A stretch of 64,000 nt of DNA from Neonectria sp. B-13. Lineage: Eukaryota; Ascomycota; Sordariomycetes; Hypocreales; Nectriaceae. The DNA lies in assembly GCA_002682825.1 (NCBI GenBank), contig NOKP01000008.1:248001-312000 (forward strand), written 5' to 3'. The notes beneath the pieces were generated by a model. The model saw only the letters and a list, made by a program, of their open reading frames with translations. It did not search any database and was not told the origin of the DNA. This document shows positions 23,882-35,797 of this stretch, in pieces. A program made the position numbers and the translations under genes. Positions within the stretch are counted from its first letter, which is position 1. Each line of letters starts with the position of its first letter.

Positions 23882-24649
23882 TTTGACAACACCCAACGAT
23901 GAATTCTAAGTGCTGTGTTGTCTGAAACGAAGGAACTGGGAGATTTAGACTTGGCTAGGCAATCCACGAGCAAGGGCTGTGTCGGTTGGTTGAGAATCGT
24001 GTCAAGTAGGCCGTAATACACAAAATGGGACTGAGCTGTTTGTGTTGGTCGATACCGTCAACTATATGCAGCAAACGAGCGCCTTTTAAGTAAAATAAAA
24101 AAAAGTCAAGTAAAAGAGATATTGGATTTGTCAGTCTCGGAACAACTTTCAGATGAAACAGCCAATTCTTTACGATTATTAGCAACATGAACCCTGACTC
24201 TCGATCGCTCCAAGCCCGGTTCCACTTTGTCATCACGATCCAGAGAGGGCATTTGCTACTTTGGGATGAAGTGGCTTGATAATTGTGGCGCTTTCTGGAA
24301 TGCCAAGACTCGCATTTTCCTAATTCGTCTTAGAGCTTGACTTGGGCGGAGTTCGGAACGGATATTGGAGCTAGTCTAGTTAACTCCGCTCACCTCCATG
24401 GACACTTTTCGACAAACAGACGAGGCTCCATTTCCTTTTCCCTTCCAACTCAACAATCTGGCTGGAACTCCTCTCCCCCTCTTTCGACTAGCTGAAAATA
24501 TACTCACTTCTTCTTTGAGCAATCGACATAAGGACCTTGACGCCCGGTTGGCTGATAGCTGGGCCCAAATCTCCCGAACCCGAATCAGGAATACGCATCA
24601 CTTGGTAAGATACGAAGCTACGACGGAGTCACAAAAACCACGGTACCCA
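23882..24649. other. Intergenic, divergent promoters
   Basis: Lies between the starts of the SDR and the regulator-like gene. No extra gene seen. An open frame upstream of 24650 is continuous with the regulator gene but looks non-family. Confidence 0.45.
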
Positions 24650-25683
24650 ATGGACACCCCACGGAAACGCGCGTTTCAATTCGTTCAAGTATCTCATCCA
24701 CAAGAAGCGGCCTCCTGGAAGCGCCAGGTCCGGTCCCACGCCGCCAAGAATGCTCGTGCTCGGCAACAGAGGGTGGTTCAATATCAAGAAGGCAAAGTGA
24801 AGGAGTCATCAGGGCCACGCTCTAAAGAAGCCCCTGGTCGGTCGGTACATCCACATCAGCCCAAGGCCATTGTTACTGGCTCCATCACAACAGCACTTGG
24901 CGCAGCAAGAACCGATCCCTTCGACACCTTCGTCCGCAACGTCAGCAAGTTCGAAAGCTTTCTTCTTGACCACTGTATGCTCTTCCCACCCCCAAATTTA
25001 CTCCTTACCAAGTGGTACTGCTTGAGTGGTAAATATGTCCACAAAATCAGTCTAACGATCCACAGTTGTGAGACATGTAGTGCTGCATGTTGTCACCTGC
25101 TATCCCTTAAGAACTCTTTCAGAGGAAGCCGAATTCCGCTCGGGAATGGCAACGCATTGGGTGCAGATGGCCGCAACAGACGCCGGCATGCTTGCCACTC
25201 TCTTCCTTGCTTCCTGTCGAAATCTCTCCACCTTTCAACACCAAGAGTTCTATTCCACAATCGCATTACAGTACAAGGGCCAGTGCATCACGGCTCTGAA
25301 AACAGCTTTGACAAATGAAGGCGATATGGTTAGCGACGTCACCATCACTAAAACGCTTGTATTAGCATCTGAGGCTGTTTGTGATCCTTATTCTCCCTTA
25401 TAAAAGCGTGCTACGTCAAATGAGAGTGGCTACTAACACAAACAATTAGACACTAGCCGGTGACGACGCTGCAATGCAACAACATTCGCAGGCCGCTGAA
25501 AAAATGGTGTCAATGAGAGGAGGGATCGAAGCCCTGGGTACGGGTGGGTTCTTGAAAAAACTGATCATCTGGTTTATCAGAGAACCGGCTCAAAATGGGA
25601 ACGGGAACGGCCTACTGATGCCTACATGCATCGCATCAGTATCCAGGACTGTTGCTGGGTTCATGGAAGCTCCCAAGGAGTGA
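24650..25683 (+). CDS. Fungal transcription-factor-domain protein lacking a zinc cluster, short
   Basis: Three exons (24650-24974, 25066-25376, 25450-25683) keep phase, giving about 289 residues. The start at MDTPRKRAFQFVQVSHP fits the common fungal family whose N-terminus reads FxFVxVSHP followed by a basic RSHAAKNARARQQR segment. The middle (HVVLHVVTCYP, MQLAATDAGML-like, FLASCRNLS) resembles the fungal-specific regulatory domain of C6 factors, but no Cys6 cluster exists. The last exon (KMVSMRGGIEALGTGGFLKKL) matches the family before an early stop. Members I know are usually 100 or more residues longer, so the C-terminus may be truncated or another exon missed. The second intron has a weak donor (GTTTGT). 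Probable nuclear regulator-like protein; targets unknown. Confidence 0.6.
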
Positions 25684-26634
25684 AGAGCTTAGCCAAAATG
25701 TTCAAAGAGTCGGAGTTGATAGTTGGAGTTTGATCCTTAATTCTAAGGCTAACGAAGTTCCACGCTTACCCAATTGGCATACGAGGCTTCTTTTTGGACG
25801 GCTCAAAGCGCAAGCTCGGCAGTGAGAGACTAGAAGCGACGGGATATTGTCAAGACACATGTAATATGAGCTTGAGTCTCCTTCGGAAATGCACTTCTCC
25901 AGCTTATCAATATCGTCTTCCTCGCTACCCTCGATCCTAGTATAAGGGGCAATGTGAAATCCCCGATGGACGAGACAAAGGCGAAATCCTGTCTGCGGCC
26001 CGTACCGCGATGTTTGGTAGACCAAAAGAGCATTTCCTGGTTTAGTTTGTTGGTTGCCTTATCACGCTTACCGTGCTAGAAAATGTGGTAGCGCACAGAG
26101 TCAGGTATTTTGGATATTTCGTCTAACGATCTAGCCAGGGCAATTTGTCGCGGCATGTTGGGTGGAAGAGGATTAAAATCCGAAATAACATGGGCGCCCA
26201 TGATCGCGGTCGGGGTTCAAATTGACAGACTGGAGCAATATTGATTTGGCTGTAGCTGGCTGAATGTTGACGATGTAAGATCGGTTTACGGATAGTCAGT
26301 GTCTTAGTATGTCAGTGTTTATGTTACAGAGCCTTCATGTGGTTCTGAGCGACTCAAACGTTCAGATCACTCACAATCAATCTGTTGAGATGCGTATGAG
26401 GAGGAGTGAATATATTTACGTGTGGCCGATGTTTAGAGAAAGCAGTATTATAGAAGGACACGTGTGGCGAGACAATAGGCTAGAAAGTTGCATGGATGTA
26501 AGATGATACCACGGCGTGACTCAGAGCCTTACATTGCTTAAACCTAAGCAGAATATGCATTGATCCGACAGCTTCCTCTATACAATGGTAGTAAATAACT
26601 TACGGCAAGGAGACTGTAAATGCTAGCTGACATT
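25684..26634. other. Intergenic, possible decayed 3' part of neighbour
   Basis: Several short frames on both strands but no recognisable domain. This could contain the lost C-terminal part of the regulator-like gene to the left. Confidence 0.35.
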
Positions 26635-28054
26635 CTAGTCTGAAAGATAGAGACCCTCCTCGGGAGGTGGCACTCCGTACCAATCCAGTCCCAGTTTATC
26701 TTCTGGATCAGGGTCTTCCATCTGATAATAGCCATCATATCTCCACCACTTTCGATCTTTCCATACATCTTCAACAGGCAGAACACCTTCTTCTTTCATC
26801 TGATCACGGATCTTCACCACACCTTCCCAAACTCTCAAGATGTTTTCCCCAATCACCTTGGCCAGTTGCTCCTCCGTTGCGCCACGATCTAGGATGGCCT
26901 GAAGCAAGTGCGGATAGCATTTGACATCTTCTAGTCCGGGAATCACACTTGCTATTCCATCAAAGTCTGACCCCAGTCCAACGTGGTCCCAGCCGATGCG
27001 GTTGGCGATGTAGAAGAGGTGGTCAATGACCATGTCCATCTTTGCCTCTCTTCGCCGCTTGGAGACGTGCTCGGGAACGAACGTGACCATGACGATGCCT
27101 CCGTTTGCAGGTACCATGTCTAAAACGTCATCGGGGACATTTCTAGGACAATCGAAAACACCCTTCACGTTGGAGTGAGAGAACATGATCGGAGACCGAG
27201 ACAGGTTCAGCACTTGTCTGGCGCAGTCCTCTGAAACATGAGAAATATCCACAATCATGCCTTGTCACCACCGTAAGTAAGAGTCGAGGGCTGAGAAGTG
27301 CACCACGTACCAAGTCTGTTCATTTCGACGACAGCAGCTCTTCCCAACTGCGACAAGCCGCCGTGCACCGGCCCAACCTTGGATGTTGAGCTATCTGCAA
27401 AGGCGTTGTTGCACACATGCGTCAACGTGCACTGATCAACTCAGTCAGTCAGTCCTACAAGCTCGATGAGAGGTGATGAACTTACATATCTCACTCCCAG
27501 CCGGTAAAAAGCTCGAATGATACCGATGCTGTTTCCTGCCATGTGCAATCCCTCGATGCCGATCGAGCACGCAATCTTTCCTGATGCGTAAATCTGTTTG
27601 ACTTCGTGCGGCTCGCTTACGAGCTGAAATGTTGCCGGATAAGACTCGACCAGACGGAGAGTCAAGTCTATCTGCTCAATTGCATCACGAGCCATATCCG
27701 AATACTCTGGTGTAGAGAAGTTCTCTGCAGACCGTAGGCATGGTACGCAAACAGACCAGAACTGGCCTCCGACCGCACCTACAAATGTTAGTCTAGTTCT
27801 CCAACTCAAACTGAGGACATAATTAAGCAAGTTGGTTTCTCTGGCTTACCCTGTTTGAGGCGGGGAATGTCCGTCATGCCACGCTCGAAGCCCCTTTCCA
27901 AGTCGAATTTCTCATTGTTATGTATCTTGCCATGAAAGCACGCTCTCGGCTGCTGTGGCAGGTCATTGTGGCCATCGATGAGCGGCGTTTGAGCTATGAC
28001 CCTCTTCACCCGCTCATCAATGTCAAGTGCCTGGTAGGGATGCTTTGGGCCCAT
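26635..28054 (-). CDS. Membrane dipeptidase-like metallopeptidase (M19)
   Basis: Four exons (28054-27850, 27778-27486, 27431-27311, 27260-26635) with introns of 71, 54 and 50 nt keep phase and give 414 residues. Zinc ligands are visible as DGHND near the N-terminus, the bridging Glu in [16 protein letters not shown], and the His residues of DISHVS and FSHSN. SDFDGI near the C-terminus is also diagnostic. The family hydrolyses dipeptides, including some with D-residues. No signal peptide or GPI tail is seen from the chosen start, so an intracellular enzyme is likely. An upstream in-frame ATG at 28294 would add a basic, non-conserved leader. It is divergent from a Dal5-type transporter, which suggests joint use of small peptides. 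Confidence 0.9.
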
Positions 28055-28578
28055 CGTTGCAAATGATCGACTGGAGGACGGGTACCGCACAAGAGCTTGA
28101 TGTAAAAGTTGACGCAAGATTAAAGCTTTCCACTCCAGACCAACATGGTTATATGTACCTGGTCTGGGAGGAAGACGATACCTGACAAATTGACGACCAT
28201 GTTTCCCGACCTGGCGAGTTTCCCGCGGAGTAATGAAGATAGGTGGGCCGTGAGCTGATGTTGCCCGCGGAGTAGATAAGGTCATGCCTGACAAGCCCCG
28301 GTAGGATTTTATGGGAATGGAACGTCATAATCTTCGGCTTTGATAAACATCATGGCCGAATAGGTCTAGGAATCTGCTGATCCTGAGCGGGGTGTGAGCC
28401 TTTGGTACGGGGCTAGTGGGTCTCGTTGCCGCGGAATAGATATGCTCAGTTGGAAAGACAGGGAAGTCCAATCATCCATGGAATGCCAGTACCGAGTATA
28501 AAGACTCGGCGGTTGTTGGTTATTGTAAATGGGAATTTAGTCAGAATACTTGGCTCAATTACAGTGAATACCTCAATT
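28055..28578. promoter_or_regulatory. Shared divergent promoter of dipeptidase and Dal5-like transporter
   Basis: 524 bp separate the two start codons, which point away from one another. No other gene is visible. Co-regulation is an inference from arrangement; I could not define specific operators. Confidence 0.45.
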
Positions 28579-30245
28579 ATGTCACACGAAAAAGAGGCAG
28601 CAGACGCTTGTGCATCTAAGCCAGGCTCCATGAAGGACGGGACAATCAATGACATCTCCACTTCCGAAGCTCTGAACCTCTATCGCGATAGCAACGACGA
28701 CATTACCATAGAGGAAGCGCGAGCTTTGAGATGGAAGATTGACCTCCGATTGATGCCGCTTCTTTGTCTTACATATGCTTTGCAATCCATCGACAAGAAT
28801 ACTCTCAGCTATGCCGCGGTTTTTGGCCTTCAGGAAGACCTCAACCTCAAAGGAACAGAATATTCATGGGCAGGTGCAATCTTCTATCTCGGATACATGA
28901 TATGGGAGTTCCCTACAAACGTCATGTTGCAACGTTTGCCTATCAATCGGTTCATGTCTGCTACGGTAAGCCCGCTCTATTGTTTTCTTCGACTTCGCTG
29001 AGCTAAAAGGTGATAGGTAATCCTTTGGGGCATTACTCTTATCTGCCATGGCGCCGTGAATAATTTCTCTAGCCTCGCTGCTGTTCGGACTCTGCTCGGT
29101 GTCTTTGAAGCCTCCATCAACCCCGGGACCATGCTCTTGTTCAGCATGTACTATACCCGCGCAGAGCAGCCCCTACGAATGGGGATCTGGGTTGGCTCGG
29201 CAGGATTCGGCTATATTATCGCCGGTATCGCCAGTTTTGGCATTGGCCACATTAAAGCAACACTTGCAGCTTGGAGACTCATGTTCATCATCTGGGGTGC
29301 GATAACTACGGCATGGGGGCTTCTTCTGTTATTCACCCTTCCTGATGCTCCAATGCGAGCAAAGTTTCTCACAGCAAAGCAAAGAGTCATGGTTGTGTCG
29401 CGGGTTAAGGATAATGGAACTGGCATCGAAAATCGCCACTTCAAAGTCAAGCAGTTTGTGGAGGCAATGCTAGACCTGAAAACATGGTTGTTATTTTTGT
29501 TCGCTGTAACGAGCAACTCACCAAATGGAGGCCTATCTGCAGTGAGTATTGGCCAGTCAGTCATATTGATACTGGTGCTAACTTGTCAAAGTTTCAAGGA
29601 CTCATTATCAAAGGTACCGGCTTCAGCACACTCCAGACTACACTTCATCAGATGCCTTCTGGGGCTGTTCAGCTTGTTGCTTGCCCTCTCGCATGGTACG
29701 TCGAGCATTCTCTTCGCCACTTCAGGTTGAGTGAATAACGGTGTTCTAGTTACTTTGCAACGCGATTCGCCAACTGCCGTATTCTCATTATGTTGCTTGC
29801 ACTCGTTCCGTTTCTTGTCGGCATATTAGGACTTCGCCTCATATCCGAAGACAAGCCTTATGGTCGACTGGCGTGTTTGTGGATCTCATTTTCGTACACT
29901 GCAACCTGGACGCTCAGCATGTCCGTCGCCACTGCCAACACTGCAGGCCATACTAAGAAGATTACAACAAATGCGATGCTTCTGATCGGGTATTGCCTAG
30001 GCAACTTTGTCGGGCCATTCTTTTTCAAGACTGAGCAAGCACCACTGTACCCACTTGGCGTCGGTATGATGTTCTTTTGTATTGCGATTCAGGTATTTTC
30101 TCTTGTGGCTATTTGGGTCTTGTTCTGGTTCAGAAACAGATCGAGAAGAGAGCTGCATGAAAGATCAAACGAGGAACGAGCCTGGGAGAGGGGTTTGCTG
30201 GACGAGACGGATCTGGAAAACAAGTACTTCAAGTACGTTTACTAG
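28579..30245 (+). CDS. MFS transporter, Dal5/allantoate permease (ACS) family
   Basis: Four exons (28579-28965, 29017-29541, 29592-29695, 29750-30245) with short introns in phase encode 503 residues. The N-terminal cytoplasmic part ends in LRWKIDLRLMPLL, the usual lead into TM1. SIDKNTLSYAAVFG follows, then LGYMIWEFPTN, RTLLGVFEASINPG and the central loop, with twelve predicted membrane segments overall. This is the anion:cation symporter branch, which includes allantoate, ureidosuccinate and dipeptide carriers (yeast Dal5), nicotinate and biotin-type carriers. The plasma membrane is the expected location. The divergent M19 dipeptidase makes a dipeptide or N-acyl amino acid substrate attractive, but this is inference. 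Confidence 0.9.
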
Positions 30246-30838
30246 ATGTGTTTGGTGGAGTCTAGTATTCAACGATAATTTCAGTCAAGCCCTTTGTTGT
30301 AGCAAAGTTAGGTCACCGTTGCCATCGTGTTTTCTAGCTCAACCAAACAGTCCGAACTCTCACCTCAGTCTCTACATGGAAGGATACTTGGAATGACGCT
30401 AGGACATGGGCTAATTAAGGCAATAATGGTTCGATATCAGGATAAACCAGGAACAGCACTTCGGCCCTTGGTTCCGGACTGTGCGGATAATGTCATCGCC
30501 AAGCCGGTAGAATTAACCAGGCTATCCCCCGCACTCGGAAACTGGGCAGATCGACAAGCCTGGATTCTCGGCTGTACGAAGTACGACCCCGCGTTCTACC
30601 ATGCCAGGAGTCGGCATTACCAACCTCCTCACTCGAAATCGTTCTCATTTAATGCGCCAATTACTCAAAAGACGGGTAGCTAGCATGGGTGACGATATAG
30701 GCTATAGGTAATCGGGCTAAAGGACTCCGGACACTATGTCCAGAGACCATAAGTACTGATTAAACACTCGTCCCTGATACAGTCTTTGCCTGTGGATCCC
30801 TTCAATTTAATGAGTTTCTCTACGATCATCGACATCTG
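30246..30838. other. Intergenic, xylanase promoter
   Basis: Between the transporter stop and the xylanase start. No gene seen. It should contain the promoter of the xylanase. Confidence 0.45.
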
Positions 30839-32029
30839 ATGTTGTTCGAATACTTGGCAATCTCGCTGCTTGCAGCATCTCTTCCCATTGCGTCGGCACA
30901 GCTCGATTTCTGGGCCAAGAAAGCTGGCCTGAAATATTTCGGAGCAGCAACTGACTCACCCGGTCAGCGAGAGCGAGCCGGCTATGAAGATGTCTACCCA
31001 CGTTATGATGCTATCCTAAGAGATACCCGTGAATTTGGCCAAACCACACCGACCAACGGACAGAAGGTTAGCTCGCCCCCCTTGAGTCTTTTGAAGACTG
31101 TGCTGATCAATATCTAACCCTTTAAGTGGGTTTTCACCGAGCCTGAGAAGGGACATTTCAACTTTACTGAGGGTGAAATTGTGTCCTCAATCGCCGAAGA
31201 AAATGGCCAGTATCTCCGATGTCATGCACTTGTGTGGCATTCTCAGCTAGCACCTTGGGTTGAGACGACGGATTGGACGCCGAAGTCCTTGACCAAAGCT
31301 ATACAGAAGCACATCAGGAAGGTTGCCGGTCATTGGAGAGGGCGATGCTATGCCTGGGATGTTGTCAACGAAGCCCTGAACGAAGATGGAACCTACCGAG
31401 AATCCGTCTTCTACAAGGTCTTGGGCGAGGAGTACATCAAACTTGCATTCCGAGAGGCTGCGAAAGCCGATCCTCACGCGAAGCTATACTACAACGACTA
31501 TAATCTTGAGTCCCCAAGCGCAAAGTCCGAGGGGGCCATCAGAATTGTCAAGATGCTGAAACGTGAAGGAATCAAGGTGCACGGTATCGGGATGCAGGCG
31601 CATCTAGTGGCTCATCGGGCGCCCAGTCTCGACTCCCAGATCGCAGTGATGAAGAGCTATGCGAAGGCGGGTGTTGAGGTGGCACTGACCGAGTTGGATG
31701 TGAGAATCGAGTTGCCAGTCAACAAGACAAATCTGGGATGGCAAAAAGAGGCCTATAGCAACGTAAGTCCGTCCAGTTCTCTGAAGCTTTCGAAAACTCA
31801 TCGTGGAATCTAGTCAGTTGGTGCCTGCGCCCAAGTCCCTGCTTGTGTTGGAATCACAATATGGGACTTCTATGACCCCTTTAGCTGGGTGCCGTATGTA
31901 TTCGATGGAGAGGGCGCTGCTCTTCTCTGGTTCGAAGATTTCCGCCGTCATCCAGCATACTACGGAGCTCTAGAAGCACTGAAGAATGCGACGGTTAATT
32001 GTGGCAAAAAGGGGAAACATCACTGCTAG
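30839..32029 (+). CDS. Endo-1,4-beta-xylanase, GH10
   Basis: Three exons (30839-31066, 31127-31762, 31814-32029) keep phase and encode 359 residues. The signal peptide is about 1-20 (LLAASLPIASA). The catalytic barrel has the substrate-binding HALVWHSQ, acid/base Glu near residue 158 in WDVVNEAL, nucleophile Glu near 265 in LTELDVR, and ITIWDFYDPFSWVP near the end. No carbohydrate-binding module is present. The enzyme cleaves xylan outside the cell. The usual TPGNSMKW segment reads TPTNGQKW here, a mild departure at the first intron. Family regulation is normally by xylose-responsive XlnR and CreA, but I did not identify defined sites. Confidence 0.93.
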
Positions 32030-32903
32030 TTGAGATTCATGTGCTAGAAATTGAAACAAATTGGAGTGTCTTTGTCTAGTACAATTGAATTTCTAGATTG
32101 TAGGTGGTAAAACATGCTTCGTTTGGGGAGAGAACCATTTGTGAACCGGAGCAATGATCCTCATTGTTCTCGATTCTCAACCAAATACCGACGTGAAATG
32201 AGGCAACTTACGTTGTTCAGGAGTGAATGTAACTCTTGTTGATTGAAATGAAGAGTCTCATATTTTGATGAAGGTAAAATGATCAATTGTTCCACCTAGT
32301 AAAAAATCATCTCAGAACCAGGCCTGCGCGATCTATACTTAGTTATTTTATGCATTGGTGTTTTGCGCACATTTAGCATTTGCACAGAAAGTAGTTCTTC
32401 AGTCACTCAAGCTCTAGAACATTATGAAGCGAGTGAAACGCAAGGCACATCATACCAAGCAGTTTGATTGTTAGCGAGAACATGTTAGATGAGGTTGCGA
32501 AAGCCCATAATCCAAGACATCAATGGAATAGTCACTTCATCCCTTGCGCGTGATAGAGTGATATTTCGAATCTTCAGTCATCGAGCAAGAATTGAGATAA
32601 GGACGGCTTCAAAAGAGTAGCTCATTCAAGTGGACTACAACATCCATTGGTAAAGAACTATAACTCGCAGGGCGTTCACCAGCAAGAAATTATGTAGGAA
32701 GACAGTTGTGGTTTATTGTTGCCTGTCGTTCGACATCCGCTCTTCAATGAATGAAGATGCATATAAAACTGGTGCTCTCGTGCATCATTTTACTAGCGCT
32801 AAAGAGAATCCAGCTGACAACAAGAATTATGTCTCGCGTCTAGAACTTTGCTTGATATCATACAAGGAATTTACCTTATCGATTAACGACTGAACACCTT
32901 TCT
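32030..32903. other. Intergenic, AT-rich
   Basis: AT-rich spacer with many short frames. No recognisable product. It lies downstream of the xylanase and of the small minus-strand gene that follows. Confidence 0.4.
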
Positions 32904-33198
32904 TCATAAAGACGTTAGTTGCTTGTAATGCCCGAAGTAGTTCATATAACAGACCAGAAGTTGAGCAATGTCTGGCTCTTTAATCGTAATCGTGTAGGTG
33001 TCGTTCTGAAGCTTATCAAAGTTTTAGCATCAGTCGTCACGCCAAAAGGATTGAACATACCAGAATTCCATGTTCACCTAGCCCATGAATACTCTGAAGG
33101 TAACGCCGAATTTCTGCCGGCGACAAAGGATTTTGAGGGACGGAAATATGCGCGACATTGTCGGGGCTCCTCCATTTGAGATGAACATTATGCGGCAT
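32904..33198 (-). CDS. Small two-exon protein of an unrecognised family, copy A
   Basis: Proposed exons 33198-33061 and 33005-32904 with a 55-nt GTATGT..CAG intron, phase 0, encode about 79 residues. The protein starts MPHNVHLKW and contains LKWRSPDN, HISVP, then EIRRYLQSIHGL, and after the intron DTYTITIKEPD and LLVCYMNYFG. I do not recognise it as any known domain. The support is comparative: the gene at 40628-40928 has the same order of motifs, the same intron position and phase, the same strand and nearly the same length. No signal peptide is seen from this start, though an upstream exon cannot be excluded. Predicted strand-helix-strand content suggests a small folded domain. The function is unknown. 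Confidence 0.55.
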
Positions 33199-34583
33199 CT
33201 CAAGCGTAGGAAGCAGATTCCACGAAATGTGTAGATTGTTTTCTGAATACGAGACTGTCAATACTGGTCTTCATGTTACTTGCCTGGAGCTTAAGTATGT
33301 TTTGAATGATACATCTTCACCTCTGATAAGGCTGGTGATTCACAATACATCTTGAGGATCTATCTGATGATAAGCGAGGAAGTTGCATATAATTACTGTA
33401 TTAGCCATAAGCTCATTTATGACTGTCTAGCAGATTTGAGACAATCATAGAACTCGCATTGTAAATCACAGCCTCAATATTCCCTTCTGCTTGTCCATCA
33501 ATGACAGTAGATCTGAGTCACGTTGATTATTGTAAGTTAATCATCCAATTGTAGAGAGTTCCAAAATGGGACTAGAAGGCTTGCTGTGTAGTTGACTAAT
33601 GAATTCCCGTTTAGTGAAGACAATGGTCTATGAAATGGGCGCGCTTCTGGGTCTCTAGGTTAGTTGAGTTTTTGATATCATGCTTAGACTTTGAAAGAAA
33701 CTATGTTCGCCATGCATACCGTACGTGCTTTAGGACTCATAGGAGTTTGGTAAACGCAAACTTCGTTATTACTGTGAGGTTTTTCTGCAAAGGATCTAAA
33801 AGTCAAATGGGCTGGAATGACAGCCGATGTCCCGAGAATAGCACGGGCTCGGACAGGTTGATATCTATTACAATATTCAACAACGCGAACTATCCCTTAC
33901 AATTGTTATCTCCCCATTCAGAGACTTCTATCAAGTTTGGACTCAAACGGATTATAGCCCATGAATATATCTGCCTTAAAGGGGTTAATCTGATTTCTTC
34001 AATTACCTTGAATTGCTGAGGTGAAAGCTGGATAATACTAGCCCAACTACGTTCTACAACGGCCCCGTACCGCATATAGTGTCAGCACACGCTATAAGCA
34101 TCATACCCTAGGTCTAGATATAAAACATGAAAGAAAGCTCTCCTGAGCATCGTTTTCCCTCATATTCATGTGGTGTCACTTGCTAAAGCGTATCTCTCGA
34201 TGCCATGTACGAGCTGCATCCGCTAATGAGTTCAAGGGACGCCTAAAGCCGTTCGAGTCAATACTTCTAAAGAGCATGTGACTCAAACCGCGAAGTCCAA
34301 GCCCCGTTCGGTCGTACACGCTTTCCGTGAACATTCTTGCTATTGGCTGGAACCAACAGGAGATGCAGCCCTACCGAAGGTGGTTGGTGAGGCTGACATC
34401 GTCGCTTTCACGTGAGCTGTGCAACACCTTTCGTAATCACAAAAGTGCAACCCCTCTTTTGGCTCAACTTCTCCAGCCTCGGGCAGAGAAGGGGAAAACA
34501 ATACCGGCAACACTGGCGACGAAAAACTCAATGCGACTCCTACAGGGACAACTGATTCCACCATTCGGCTTCACGCTGTCAAG
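33199..34583. other. Intergenic, one weak open frame
   Basis: AT-rich. A 129-codon plus-strand frame at 33630-34019 has no recognised domain and biased composition, and is left uncalled. The right part should include the promoter of the gasdermin-like gene. Confidence 0.4.
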
Positions 34584-35460
34584 ATGAACTTCGTCAACAA
34601 GTCCGGTGCATCCCTCGTTAAACAGGAGGCCACTTATCACTTGGCGCCTAAATTCACCACGCGCCCATTTCCGGACGGACCGCTTTACTTAGGTACGGTT
34701 GTGGAGGATGTTCAACAATTCATCCCGTTGAACCATGGCAGCGACCGCGTTCCTATCGCCCAGGGCGAGCTTTTCCAACCACGACATGAAGAACATCACG
34801 GCGAGCGTGCGACAAGCGAAAGGCCGCGAGTTGAGCCTCTTAGCTAAACTACGCGATCATATCATCGATGGGAAGGCAAGCCTCAAGGGCGAACGAAACG
34901 ACGAAGATGTCTACGAAATAGCAAACCTTCAAACGACATATTTCTCCCCCCGACCGACCTACTTGCAAGATGTTATGAAGCTCCCAGATGTGGTCGACTA
35001 CCTCGACGACTGCAGCCACCGATCGCCCGTGTACCTCATCACGGGGCTTAAAATCGCCTGGGGCGCAAAAATCTCGATGAAGCGTGAACACATGAATGAA
35101 GGTAAGGGGAGTGTCGGCGCCACAATTGATAGTGGTTTCGTAGACGCCGGAGTGGAGATTACCACTAAATTAAACAAGACAGTCAGGATATCAACGACCT
35201 ACACGGAGCCTATGGACTGTATCCTCGGTATTCAGGTGCTAAAGCTGCACCACAAGAAGAAGGTTTTTGGAGGTCGGGGGGCTTTGAAGAAAGATCTGGT
35301 TACTCGCGGTGCCGTGCTTGCGGATGACGAGGCTGTGGAGGATGAAGGACCAAACTACGTTATCGTAGGGCTGGATGATGACGAGCGGCAAAGTCCATGG
35401 TTGGATATTGGCACGAGCTTTGAATGTTATCCAGAGCAGGATGAGGACGATGGCAGCTGA
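34584..35460 (+). CDS. Gasdermin-like pore-forming protein (RCD-1/HET-Q1-type), apparent frameshift
   Basis: Two overlapping frames look like one protein of about 290 residues. The first frame (34584 to about 34772) has LYLGTVVED and FIPLNHGSDRVP. The second (about 34771 to 35460) has VYEIANLQTTYF, SPVYLITGLK and an acidic tail. Order and motifs resemble the fungal gasdermin-like family, whose members form plasma-membrane pores and cause regulated death after proteolytic activation by a partner protease. The frames meet at a run of four T residues (about 34,771-34,774), where one base too many would explain the switch. A 43-nt intron with a poor donor is a weaker alternative. The gene lies tail to tail with a subtilisin-like protease, the arrangement described for het-Q1/het-Q2. 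The gasdermin assignment rests on motifs and context only. Confidence 0.62.
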
Positions 35461-35797
35461 TATTGTAACTTGTGCTTTGGCTTTTTATCAGTTGTGTTAA
35501 TTAGCGGACGTTCATGAATTACCCACGAGAAAACCCACGAGATCGTCAATCAAACAATTATCAGCTGCATCTTTCTACTCCAAAGTATTCGGTATTCTAT
35601 CACGTAGGTATTTTGAACCCGAGAACATTGCTGGACTTTTACGACCACGTTTTATTAACTTTATCTCCTCAAACAAGAAATTGCTTCTCAGTTCTTGCGC
35701 GTTCTTGCATGCAAAAAGCGTCATAAATAAGGAGGGCAAAGAGAATTTTATATATTTGACTAAGAATGATGGATTACAAGTTTAGAAATGATCAGTT
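35461..35797. other. Intergenic, convergent 3' ends of gasdermin-like gene and protease
   Basis: An AT-rich 337-bp spacer between two convergent genes, with no open frame of note. The terminators of both presumably lie here. Confidence 0.5.

Noticed and set aside
33630..34019. 129-codon plus-strand frame between small gene A and the gasdermin-like gene
   Set aside because: No domain, signal peptide, paralogue in the window or intron support; AT-rich DNA gives such frames by chance.
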